Shown here: positions 35,809-46,647 of the stretch, in pieces | Numbering within the stretch: the first letter of the stretch is position 1 | How the letters are laid out: the number at the start of each line of letters is the position of its first letter | Assembly: GCA_026874595.1 (NCBI GenBank) | Contig: CM049307.1 | Span: 2,563,579-2,627,578 of the forward strand | Length of the DNA stretch: 64,000 nucleotides | Source: Sipunculus nudus | Lineage: Eukaryota; Annelida; Sipuncula; Golfingiida; Sipunculidae | Reading direction: 5' to 3' | The notes under the pieces: model-generated | Seen by the model: only the letters and a program-made list of their open reading frames with translations | Databases searched by the model: none | Told to the model about the DNA's origin: nothing | Position numbers and translations under genes: made by a program

Positions 35809-35810
<2 letters not shown>
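34614..35810. repeat. 36-bp satellite, segment 2 (about 1.2 kb)
   Basis: Same 36-bp family. Two sub-blocks that include the variant TAGGTATAGGCTTGTTTGAG (about 35035 and 35645) show an internal duplication. These sub-blocks recur at about 38010 and 38600 in segment 3. Confidence 0.94.
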
Positions 35811-35884
<74 letters not shown>

Positions 35885-36195
35885 CTTGTAGAGAGGTAAC
35901 GCGATATGTTTGCACTGAAGCCACATGAAGTGTTGCTTTGCTGTCGCTTTCCTCAAGTAATTCATTTTATTTTGAGTCTGTCTTAGTTCAAAGAAAAAGA
36001 GTTTTGACATAGAGTACTTTCAAACAGCTAGCATGCCATCACTTGATCCAAGTGATCCGTCGGAAGATGGGGGAACCTGTGTTGACAAATGTGGACGATA
36101 ATAGACGCACTTAAGGGGTTTCATTTTGCGTCCGTCTTCTGTGGCAAAAATATAACATTGAATAAACTTCTTTTAGATACAGTATGTTGATTTCT
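35811..36195. repeat. satellite insert, copy 2: (GA)n plus 313-bp unit
   Basis: A longer (GA)n tract (about 35811-35882), then the same 313-bp segment (35883-36195). It joins satellite on both sides. Its left edge differs from copies 1 and 3: it lacks the GAAAGAATAC spacer and enters GGGAGAGA directly from a satellite unit. Confidence 0.92.
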
Positions 36196-39100
36196 TCCTT
36201 GAGAAACGATAACATCAGCTAGGAGCAGCCTTGCTTGAGATACGATAACACCAGCTAGGTGTAGCCTTGCTTGAGTTACGATAACACCAGCTAGGTGTAG
36301 CCTTCCTTGAGAAACGATAACACCAGCTAGGAGCAGCCTTGCTTGAGATACGGTAACATCAGCTAGGTGTAGCCTTGTTTGAGAAAAGATAACACCAGCT
36401 AGGTGTAGCCTTGTTTGAGATACGATAACACCAGCTAGCAGCAGCCTTGCTTCAGTAACGATAACACCAGCTAGGTGTAGCCTTGCTTGAGATACGGTTA
36501 CATCAGCTAGGTGTAGCCTTGTTTGAGAAACGATAACACCAGCTAGGTGTAGCCTTGTTTGAGATACGATAACACCAGCTAGCAGCAGCCTTGCTTGAGA
36601 TACGGTAACATCAGCTAGGTGTAGCCTTGTTTGAGAAAAGATAACACCAGCTAGGTGTAGCCTTGTTTGAGATACGATAACACCAGCTAGGTGTAGCCTT
36701 CCTTGAGAAACGATAACACCAGCTAGGAGCAGCCTTGCTTGAGATACGGTAACATCAGCTAGGTGTAGCCTTGTTTGAGAAAAGATAACACCAGCTAGGT
36801 GTAGCCTTGTTTGAGATACGATAACACCAGCTAGCAGCAGCCTTGCTTCAGTAACGATAACACCAGCTAGGTGTAGCCTTGCTTGAGATACGGTTACATC
36901 AGCTAGGTGTAGCCTTGTTTGAGAAACGATAACACCAGCTAGGTGTAGCCTTGTTTGAGATACGATAACACCAGCTAGCAGCAGCCTTGCTTCAGAAACG
37001 ATAACACCAGCTAGGTGTAGCCTTGCTTGAGATACGGTTACATCAGCTAGGTGTAGCCTTGTTTGAGATACGATAACACCAGCTAGCAGCAGCCTTGCTT
37101 CAGAAACGATAACACCAGCTAGGTGTAGCCTTGCTTGAGATACGGTTACATCAGCTAGGTGTAGCCTTGTTTGAGATACGGTAACATCAGCTAGGTGTAG
37201 CCTTGCTTGAGATACGGTTACATCAGCTAGGTGTAGCCTTGTTTGAGAAAAGATAACACCAGCTAGCAGCAGCCTTGCTTCAGAAACGATAACACCAGCT
37301 AGGAGCAGCCTTGCTTGAGATACGGTAACATCAGCTAGGTGTAGCCTTGTTTGAGATACGATAACACCAGCTAGCAGCAGCCTTGCTTCAGAAACGATAA
37401 CACCAGCTAGGTGTAGCCTTGCTTGAGATACGGTTACATCAGCTAGGTGTAGCCTTGTTTGAGATACGATAACACCAGCTAGCAGCAGCCTTGCTTCAGA
37501 AACGATAACACCAGCTAGGAGCAGCCTTGCTTGAGATACGGTAACATCAGCTAGGTGTAGCCTTGTTTGAGAAAAGATAACACCAGCTAGGTGTAGCCTT
37601 GTTTGAGATACGATAACACCAGCTAGCAGCAGCCTTGCTTCAGTAACGATAACACCAGCTAGGTGTAGCCTTGCTTGAGATACGGTTACATCAGCTAGGT
37701 GTAGCCTTGTTTGAGATACGATAACACCAGCTAGGTGTAGCCTTGCTTGAGATACGGTTACATCAGCTAGGTGTAGCCTTGTTTGAGAAACGATAACACC
37801 AGCTAGGTGTAGCCTTGTTTGAGATACGATAACACCAGCTAGCAGCAGCCTTGCTTCAGAAACGATAACACCAGCTAGGTGTAGCCTTGCTTGAGATACG
37901 GTTACATCAGCTAGGTGTAGCCTTGTTTGAGAAACGATAACACCAGCTAGCTGTAGCCTTGTTTGCGATACGATAACACCAGCTAGAAGCAGCCTTCCTT
38001 GGGATACGGTAACATCAGCTAGGTATAGGCTTGTTTGAGAATCGATAACACCAGCTAGCTGTAGCCTTCCTTGAGAAACGATAACACCAGCTAGGAGCAA
38101 CCTTGCTTGAGACACGGTAACATCAGCTAGGTTAAGCCTTGCTTGCGATACGATAACATCAGCTAGGTGTAGCCTTCCTTGAGAAACGATAACATCAGCT
38201 AGGAGCAGCCTTGCTTGAGATACGATAACACCAGCTAGGTGTAGCCTTGCTTGAGTTACGATAACACCAGCTAGGTGTAGCCTTGCTTGAGAAACGATAA
38301 CACCAGCTAGGAGCAGCCTTGCTTGAGATACGGTAACATCAGCTAGGTGTAGCCTTGTTTGAGAAACGATAACACCAGCTAGGTGTAGCCTTGTTTGAGA
38401 TACGATAACCCCAGCTAGCAGCAGCCTTGCTTCAGTAACGATAACACCAGCTAGGTGTAGCCTTGCTTGAGATACGGTTACATCAGCTAGGTGTAGCCTT
38501 GTTTGAGAAACGATAACACCAGCTAGCTGTAGCCTTGTTTGCGATACGATAACACCAGCTAGAAGCAGCCTTCCTTGGGATACGGTAACATCAGCTAGGT
38601 ATAGGCTTGTTTGAGAATCGATAACACCAGCTAACTGTAGCCTTCCTTGAGAAACGATAACACCAGCTAGGAGCAACCTTGCTTGAGACACGGTAACATC
38701 AGCTAGGTTAAGCCTTGCTTGCGATACGATAACATCAGCTAGGTGTAGCCTTGTTTGAGAATCGATAACACCAGCTAGGAGCAGCTTTGCTTGAGATACG
38801 GTAATATCAGCTAGGTTAAGCCTTGCTTGAGATACGATAGCACCAGCTAGGAGCAGCCTTGCTTGAGATACGGTAACATCAGCTAGGTATAGCCTTGTTT
38901 GAAAAACGATAACACCAGCTAGCTGTAGCCTTGTTTGACATACGATAGCACCAGCTAGAAGCAGCCTTGCTTGAGATACGGTAACATCAGCTAGGTGTAG
39001 CCTTGTTTGAGATACGATAGCACCAGCCAGAAGCAGCCTTGCTTGTGATACGGTACCACCAGCTAGTTGTAGCCTTGTTTGAGATACGATAGCACCAGAT

Positions 39101-41161
39101 AGAAGCAGCCTTGCTTGAGATACGATAACACCAGCTAGCTGTAGCCTTGCTTGAGATACGATAACACCAGCTAGGAGCAGCCTTGCTTGTGATACGATAA
39201 CATCAGCTAGGTGTAGCCTTGCTTGAGAAACGATAACATCAGCTAGGTGTAGTCTTGCTTGAGATACGATAACATCAGCTAGGTTAAGCCTTGCTTGAGA
39301 TACGATAACATCAGCTAGGTGTAGCCTTGTTTGAGATAGGCTAACACCAGCTAGGAGCAGCCTTGCTTGAGATACGATAACATCAGCTAGGTGTAGCCTT
39401 GTTTGAGAAACGATAACATCAGCTAGGTTAAGCCTTGCTTGAGATACGATAACATCAGCTAGGTTAAGCCTTGCTTGAGATACGATAACATCAGCTAGGT
39501 TAAGCCTTGCTTGAGTCACGCTAACACCAGCTAGGAGCAGTCTTGCTTGAGATACGATAACACCAGCTAGGTGTCGCCTTGCTTGAGATACGATAAGACC
39601 AGCTAGCTGTAGCCTTGTTTGAGATACGATAACACCAGCTAGGAGCAGCCTTGCTTGAGATACGATAAGACCAGCTAGCTATAGCCTTGTTTGAGATACG
39701 ATAACACCAGCTAGGAGCAGCCTTCCTTGGGATACGGCAACATCAGCTAGCTGTAGCCTTGTTTGAGATACGATAACACCAGCTAGGAGCAGCCTTGCTT
39801 GAGATACGATAACATCAGCTAGGTGTAGCCTTGTTTGAGATACGGTAACACCAGCTAGGTTAAGCCTTGCTTGAGTTACGCTAACACCAGCTAGGAGCAG
39901 CCTTGCTTGAGATACGATAACACCAGCTAGGTGTAGCCTTGTTTGAGTTACGCTAACACCAGCTAGGTGTAGCCTTGTTTGAGTTACGCTACTACCAGCT
40001 AGGTGTAGCCTTGTTTGAGATACGATAACACCAGCTAGGAGCAGCCTTGCTTGAGATACGATAACACCAGCTAGGTGTAGCATTGCTTGAGATACGATTA
40101 CACCAGCTAGGTGTAGCATTGATTGAGATACGATAACATCAGCTAGGTGTAGCCTTGTTTGAGATACGATAACACCAGCTAAGAGCAGCCTTCCTTTGGA
40201 TACGGTAACATCAGCTTGCTTGAGTTACGCTAACACCAGCTAGGTGTAGCCTTGTTTGAGATAAGATAACACCAGCTAGGAGCAGCCTTGCTTCAGATAC
40301 GATAACACCAGCTAGGAGCAGCCTTGCTTGAGATACGATAAGACCAGCTAGCTATAGCCTTGTTTGAGATACGATAACACCAGCTAGGAGCAGCCTTCCT
40401 TGGGATACGGCAACATCAGCTAGCTGTAGCCTTGTTTGAGATACGATAACACCAGCTAGGAGCAGCCTTGCTTGAGATACGATAACATCAGCTAGGTGTA
40501 GCCTTGTTTGAGATACGGTAACACCAGCTAGGTTAAGCCTTGCTTGAGTTACGCTAACACCAGCTAGGAGCAGCCTTGCTTGAGATACGATAACACCAGC
40601 TAGGTGTAGCCTTGTTTGAGTTACGCTAACACCAGCTAGGTGTAGCCTTGTTTGAGTTACGCTACTACCAGCTAGGTGTAGCCTTGTTTGAGATACGATA
40701 ACACCAGCTAGGAGCAGCCTTGCTTGAGATACGATAACACCAGCTAGGTGTAGCATTGCTTGAGATACGATTACACCAGCTAGGTGTAGCATTGCTTGAG
40801 ATACGATAACATCAGCTAGGTGTAGCCTTGTTTGAGATACGATAACACCAGCTAAGAGCAGCCTTCCTTTGGATACGGTAACATCAGCTTGCTTGAGTTA
40901 CGCTAACACCAGCTAGGTGTAGCCTTGTTTGAGATAAGATAACACCAGCTAGGAGCAGCCTTGCTTCAGATACGATAACACCAGCTAGGTGTAGCATTGC
41001 TTGAGATACGATAACATCAGCTAGGTGTAGCCTTCTTTGAAATACGATAACACCAGCTAGGAGCAGCCTTCCTTGAGAAACGATAACATCAGCTAGGAGC
41101 AGCCTTGTTGAGATACGATAACACCATCTAGGTGTAGCCTTGTTGAGATACGATAACACCA
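36196..41161. repeat. 36-bp satellite, segment 3 (about 5.0 kb)
   Basis: Same family. It contains an exact-looking duplication with a 673-bp offset (about 39660-40250 and 40333-40923). 673 is not a multiple of 36, so the duplication joint fell within units. On the minus strand one frame stays open from 39519 to 36121 (1132 codons) with the 12-residue cycle VSQARLHLAGVI and variants, ending in the 313-bp insert. Confidence 0.95.
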
Positions 41162-41172
41162 GAGAGAAAGAA

Positions 41173-41229
<57 letters not shown>

Positions 41230-41540
41230 CTTGTAGAGAGGTAACGCGATATGTTTGCACTGAAGCCACATGAAGTGTTGCTTTGCTGTCGCTTTCCTCA
41301 AGTAATTCATTTTATTTTGAGTCTGTCTTAGTTCAAAGAAAAAGAGTTTTGACATAGAGTACTTTCAAACAGCTAGCATGCCATCACTTGATCCAAGTGA
41401 TCCGTCCGAAGATGGGGGAACCTGTGTTGACAAATGTGGACGATAATAGACGCACTTAAGGGGTTCCATTTTGCGTCCGTCTTCTGTGGCAAAAATATAA
41501 CATTGAATAAACTTCTTTTAGATACAGTATGTTGATTTCT
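41162..41540 (+). repeat. satellite insert, copy 3, at the right edge of the array
   Basis: (GA)n (about 41176-41227) plus the 313-bp segment (41228-41540). It differs from copies 1 and 2 at two visible bases (CCGTCCGAAG, GGGGTTCCAT). AATAAA lies at 41506-41511, and 30 bases later the segment ends at TTTCT followed by a run of seven A. On the plus strand this looks like a transcript or retroelement 3' end. Copies 1 and 2 have satellite, not A-run, at the same joint. Confidence 0.88.
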
Positions 41541-43794
41541 AAAAAAATATAATTCAGTAATATATCAGCCTAGCCCATGCAGGTCCTTTCCATCAAATGA
41601 GAAACAGCGACCTCGAAACCAAGGATAATTATACACATTTCTGTCATCAATGTTACATTATCTCCATTAGCGGACTAAACCAGCTATGGAAAACAAAGCA
41701 CGCAAAGTTCCTTTGTCTTGAGAGCCACTGAAAAAAAACAACATTCTTTTAATTGGTGAAGTGTCGGGTGAGGGAATTATAACTGGTCAATCTTTCTAGA
41801 AATAAGCTATAACCTGAGACCAGTATCTATGTATATATAAATTTGAACGAAATATATCAATTGTTTTACTTATACCGTTTAAACTGTTATTAAATGTCGA
41901 TGATGAGGGGGAATTTCACTCCGAAAATGATCTTCGATCGTAGAGAATTGCAGGACAATCCATCATTCAACTTTTGAGAACACGGGTGATTGGTATACCT
42001 TAAAAAAATGAAAAAATTATATCTTATGTCCCCAAAGTTAAATGTATTTTGTCCTCTGATCCATATCGATTAGATTGAAGAAAAATCCATTAATTATATT
42101 TGGTAGAAATTGTATGGGGCGGCGGCTTAACTGTGCTGAAACCATAGTATCTCCGACCATCCACCTGAGGATATACCACTATAGGAACAAAAGAGAATAC
42201 TGTAAACAAGGGGCAGGGTATTGAACAAGTGGCTTATGCAGGGAATTAATTACATGCATACATGGCTTATCATCATAATGGAAAATTATTTATTATAATT
42301 AAAATCTTTTTTAGATTGCTCAACCATACAAGCTCACCAAGGCCAGTGCAATTCTCATTCAGTATGCATTGCTCATGAAAATGAGGAAATTACCATGAAT
42401 TGCCTCTTGCTTTAACCGCTGATGGTACCTGTTTTCTGTAGTCACGTACGTGTACACGGCATCATGGAGGTATATTAGCGTACTGGTTCCACCGTCTGTA
42501 TAGCGAAGTGCTATCAACTAATTTGATTTTGATTCGCTAGAACATGACGCTGTACGTTTTTCATTTTAGTTGTGGCTACTACATTTGTATTCAGATTTAT
42601 TTTTTTCGGCTCATATTCAATATAACAGAAGCGGTGGGCATAAATGGTCAGCAATTAAAGAAATGTTTACGGACCCTTTTAGATCGCCACAACGGTATAC
42701 TTTACTAGTCCAAGTGTTAGCCAAAGAATGGTTCCCATACATAAGGCGATGCTCTACATGAACGCACTTTATTTCATCTATAGTTCTATCCTGGTCCTAC
42801 GTGGCGGAACCAAAAAAGGTCTGTGTCGTCTGCTTGCTTTTCATTGGTCCATTGAGATGGGAGGTGGATGCGGTTGGTCTGCGTTCTGGTATTTCAGTAA
42901 GTGATCTGATAAATTACCGTAGCATGTAATCAGAATGACAGATCTAACACAAGTTATGACACTCACTTCATCATATACTGACATATATGTGTCTGGGTGG
43001 TTCCACATGTAATGACATAACAAGTAAGGTTATATATGTAATTAGGTACCATGAAAACCCATAATAACAATATTATCATCTACCCCACCCAAATCTCTCT
43101 CCCTCTCTCTCGTTGCGACCCAGGGCTGGCGAAACGCAAATGACAATGAACAGATTGCTGGCGCAGGTTGAAAGATATTACACGTATAGAAAATATAGAA
43201 AAAATAGAAAATATTGTAATATGTCACATGTTGTATATATGTCACATGTTTACTGTGAGGCCAAAAATAAAAAGGTATGGTTATCAGGCATTTTTTTCAT
43301 AAATCAGTGCGGGCGGGCGGTTTTTTATTACCTTTTTTGTATGTTTCGATTAAAATGTCAAATGATCAGGGAAATGCATGATGATAACATTATTTTTCTA
43401 AACAGGTAAAAGCATTACATAACAAAGAAAAACTTGTATTATTTTGTCTTTTTGAAAGATGAAAATCAAAATAATTTTTTTATGCGGGGGGAGGGGGGGG
43501 GGGGTTAAAATTGACGCGGGCCATACCTTTTTTGCCTTATATTTAACTGTTAATGAACTGCTAATGTAGTAATTCTTTTTCAAACTTTAATAAGAGTTTT
43601 AGCACACCAAGACTATATTTAGGTACAGTGAGACTTTGTAATTTTTATTAAATTCCTTCTTGTGTGAGAAAGAAAGGATTGCTTCCAGTATATTACTGAG
43701 GGAAAGGGTGCAAGGCAAGACTGTTTTATCATAGCCGTGGGGTAAATTTAATATTGGCATTACCTAGCTGATAATGGAGGGTTAAAATAACCAG
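41541..43794. other. no recognisable gene
   Basis: AT-rich spacer to the right of the satellite. A CT-rich patch (about 43092-43110), a 9-G run near 43494 and several short frames are present. None shows a recognisable protein motif or a convincing exon. Confidence 0.5.
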
Positions 43795-44259
43795 ATGTAC
43801 GGGGGCGGGTCACGTGCGGGTCTGGTGATTAATACGTCACACTGTAATGTTTCCTCATTCATATCACATACAGCACCGCGCGGCTGCTGCAGCAACTGGC
43901 ACGCCCTGTATTTGCTCCCCGTCAGCAGGAACACGTCACCCCGTGGACTTACTGACCCCTGGTTTATACCAATCTCAGGTCAACCCCATTGGCTGGGTTT
44001 GGGGCAGCATAAACACCACGTCTGCTGGAAGCTGACTCCATTCACAACATCAGTTTCCCTCACTGTGGGATCTGCAGATGAACAAGTGTGCATACTGACC
44101 GGGGGCAAAATCGAAAGAAAACACGCCCGCCGACCCCAGACTGTTGTCCGGGACGCCATAGATTGGACATCTGGCGTTGACCGCGCGCTGCCCCGGTCTG
44201 GGGAAACAATCTCACTTTTATTCCTTGTGGCCAGGTGGCGCCCAGACGAAGACGACTAA
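43795..44259 (+). CDS. uncertain open frame in a GC-rich segment
   Basis: A 154-codon frame starting at ATG 43795 lies within a locally GC-rich stretch (about 43800-44340). This is unusual in an otherwise AT-rich window. The translation has no recognisable domain. The C-terminal part is basic then acidic (KIERKHARR ... RWRPDEDD), with one hydrophobic patch (ISLLFLVA). It may be a real exon, part of a CpG-rich promoter or first exon on either strand, or chance in GC-rich DNA. No partner exons were identified. Confidence 0.2.
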   Translation: MYGGGSRAGLVINTSHCNVSSFISHTAPRGCCSNWHALYLLPVSRNTSPRGLTDPWFIPISGQPHWLGLGQHKHHVCWKLTPFTTSVSLTVGSADEQVCILTGGKIERKHARRPQTVVRDAIDWTSGVDRALPRSGETISLLFLVARWRPDEDD

Positions 44260-44595
44260 ATGCGACAAGTACAGCGACTACCGTATCTAAACATGCTGCG
44301 AGCCCTGCCTGCCACAGACTTAAAAAGCCCCGGGTTATTTACATGTTTGGCCAATTGTATCGAAAGGGCCACAAGCTGGAAAAAGCTGGATATCGGCGAT
44401 TAGCGACCCCTCCCACTGGCGGACTTTTCATCTCTTGTTCTGTACACGGCGTGCAGACGTGCACTTCAGTGATAGGTATGGTTACAACGGGTACCAATGA
44501 AACACACCATGTATCCCAACACAATATATATAAACAAGATTAATGATGTATTTCAGGCATCAGAGATGCCGTAGATATCCCCAGACATTGATCAG
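44260..44595. other. no recognisable feature
   Basis: This contains the right margin of the GC-rich segment, with overlapping short frames on both strands. Nothing is assignable. Confidence 0.4.
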
Positions 44596-45180
44596 GTACC
44601 TTCTACTGAAACATATATAGACACCTTCCAGATTTGACCATGAAGATCAAGATCATCGGTTTCCGAATTCCTCCAAGAACTTCTAGGTGTGTCAGGTTTT
44701 AAGAGAGAATATAGTCCTTGAAAATACTTGAAAGTAATGGGGTCAACAAATAACCTTGATTTCTCGGGTATGATCTTGAAGGTCAAGGTCACCAGTTTAA
44801 GAACTCGTCCGAAAATTTGGTTGAAACAAGGGCAACACAAACCTTAATACTTTATCTGAGACCTTACACCATTGTCCTTGTGACTTCAAGTTTACAGAGC
44901 TCTTCCCTTTTTGGTGTGAGACCCATCTAATTAAAGATTTAAGGTTTGTGCTGAAAAAGTTCGGTTCAAAATGCGACAGCCCTCATCAAGAAGTGGGTCC
45001 TGTGACCTCAAAATCAATATGGCTCTTCCCGTAAAGACATGTGAGCAATATGTGAATGTTGAAAGGTTTGGGATGAAGATCTAGCTTATAAAGTGTATCC
45101 GCGAGCTTATCAATGGGGTGCGTCATGTGACCTTGACATTTCAAGTTCAAGAGGGTTCTTCATCCTATGATATATCTTTA
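44596..45180 (-). mobile_element. old, diverged TGACCT-type repeat
   Basis: Phrases in the same order as the 53.3-55.7 kb element are visible: GTCCTGTGACCTCAAAATCAAT, TGTGAGCAATATGTGAATG, AGGTTTGGGATGAAGATCTAGCTT and ATGTGACCTTGACATTTCAAG. Divergence is clearly higher than in the other copies, and neither end is recognisable. It has no coding potential. Confidence 0.6.
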
Positions 45181-45722
45181 ATTATATATTGTTAATATGA
45201 GAAATCTGTCGTTTGTTTAACTATATTGGAACTAAGTTTTTCATGTGGCGGTGATAGGGACATTTAATTGTGTAAAAACAATGAAGAGATACGGTTTCCC
45301 CGGACAAGACAAAGCTATCCAAGATCTTCAAGCAACTTAAATATTAGAACAATCCATGAAGCCTGTCTGGAGAAATATTAAAAAAACAGTGATTCTAACC
45401 AAAAATGAATAATTTGAGGTCATGGTCAGGCTGAAGCCATATCATCCCCGAATTCTCAGGCTGTTGAAGATACAACGAAAGACAAAAAATCGAATTGCCA
45501 GTATCAAGCAGTATATAGGGTTGTACGCTTGGAAAAGTCGGCCATTAACATGCTGAGATGGCGGCAATGCGTCATTTATATTTCGAGGTTTCTGCACAAA
45601 ACATATGGAGCACTGGTATAATCCCGCCATTCTTATATATATGCAAAGATAACGGCAATTATCTTGAAGGCTGTTGTTGAAGAAGTTATTACCTTCACAC
45701 GTTTCCTTAGAATAAGATTGTG
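45181..45722. other. no recognisable feature
   Basis: AT-rich spacer. No gene or repeat is recognised. Confidence 0.5.
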
Positions 45723-46178
45723 ATGTTGTTTTTTGTCTTGGATGGCTGTCTACTTTTTTCGATGTTTGACCCTATAGATGATGCATGCCTGCCTTCGATG
45801 TTTGACCCTATAGATGATGCATGCCTGCCTTCGCTGTTTGACCCTATAGATGATGCATGCCTGCCTTCGATGTTTGACCCTATAGATGATGCATGCCTGC
45901 CTTCGATGTTTGACCCTATAGATGATGCATGCCTGCCTTCGATGTTTGACCCTATAGATGATGCATGCCTGCCTTCGATGTTTGACCCTATAGATGATGC
46001 ATGCCTGCCTTCGATGTTTGACCCTATAGATGATGCATGCCTGCCTTCGATGTTTGACCCTATAGATGATGCATGCCTGCCTTCGCCATGTGCAATGTTT
46101 TCACAATATACGTACCTTGCTAAACAGTCGGTGGCATTTGTAAAGATTTCTTTTATTACAGATTTATTTCGTCAGTGA
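45723..46178 (+). CDS. uncertain ORF: hydrophobic start plus nine 12-residue repeats
   Basis: A 151-codon frame from ATG 45723. It begins with a short hydrophobic segment (LFFVLDGCLLFS) and continues with nine nearly identical units of MFDPIDDACLPS, one of them starting with L. It ends in a non-repeated tail of about 30 residues. Each unit has four acidic residues and one cysteine. The repeat is a 36-bp minisatellite, so frame conservation follows from the unit length alone and is not evidence of selection. The hydrophobic start contains Asp and is a poor signal peptide. Family unknown. Confidence 0.2.
   Translation: MLFFVLDGCLLFSMFDPIDDACLPSMFDPIDDACLPSLFDPIDDACLPSMFDPIDDACLPSMFDPIDDACLPSMFDPIDDACLPSMFDPIDDACLPSMFDPIDDACLPSMFDPIDDACLPSPCAMFSQYTYLAKQSVAFVKISFITDLFRQ
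45759..46085. repeat. 36-bp minisatellite, 9 copies
   Basis: Nine 36-bp units (GATGTTTGACCCTATAGATG then ATGCATGCCTGCCTTC). They are almost perfect; the only visible variant is GCTG for GATG in one unit. The sequence is unrelated to the large 36-bp satellite despite the equal unit length. Confidence 0.95.
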
Positions 46179-46588
46179 TTCATAGGAATAATTAAAAAAA
46201 ATTCCTATGATCTGTTGTGTTCTTTTGCACTAGGATAAAATATCCGTCTTGTGTCAGACCTTTACATGAAGGTGGTGCTAGTGAAGCATGTATACATGCG
46301 TAAACCACCCGAGCCTCTATATGAGCCGCTGTTTTCCCGTATGACCAAGGACCATGCAGGGTTACCGAAATGCAATATGGCAAGTCACATGGCCCGTGGA
46401 CTTCAAGGATTGGGCGATTTCATTCCGGGAAGTGGTTAATGGAAGATCCGGTCACTTCAGGTTTTTATAGTAGCACATGCAGTTTTGAAACAGCCACCAA
46501 CATCTCCCTCTCGCTCTCAAAAGAAACACAGGAACCACACCTTGATGCAGAATATACCATTTAATAAACGCAAAAAGTATTGTTCATT
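46086..46588. other. no gene; small hairpin
   Basis: A short inverted repeat CATAGGAAT ... ATTCCTATG is present at about 46181-46209. Overlapping short frames on both strands are not convincing. Confidence 0.45.
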
Positions 46589-46647
46589 ACCCATCGTATA
46601 CAAGCGTATACACAAGTGTGACCCATCGTATACAAGCATATACACAT
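46589..46647. repeat. two-copy direct repeat, about 31 bp
   Basis: ACCCATCGTATACAAGC with TATACACA is present twice in tandem. Confidence 0.8.

Noticed and set aside
32185-35924. Several 76-461-codon minus-strand frames as a repeat-protein gene family
   Set aside because: All derive from the same 36-bp satellite. Unit differences are mostly amino-acid changing, and frames break at indels.
34195-36010. Frames with a shared 45-residue start followed by (SL)n
   Set aside because: They lie in the near-identical 313-bp insert copies and run into a (GA)n microsatellite, so identity reflects recent duplication and not coding constraint.
28937-41161. CRISPR-like regularity (36-bp repeats)
   Set aside because: Units are contiguous with no spacers, no cas genes occur, and the context is eukaryotic.
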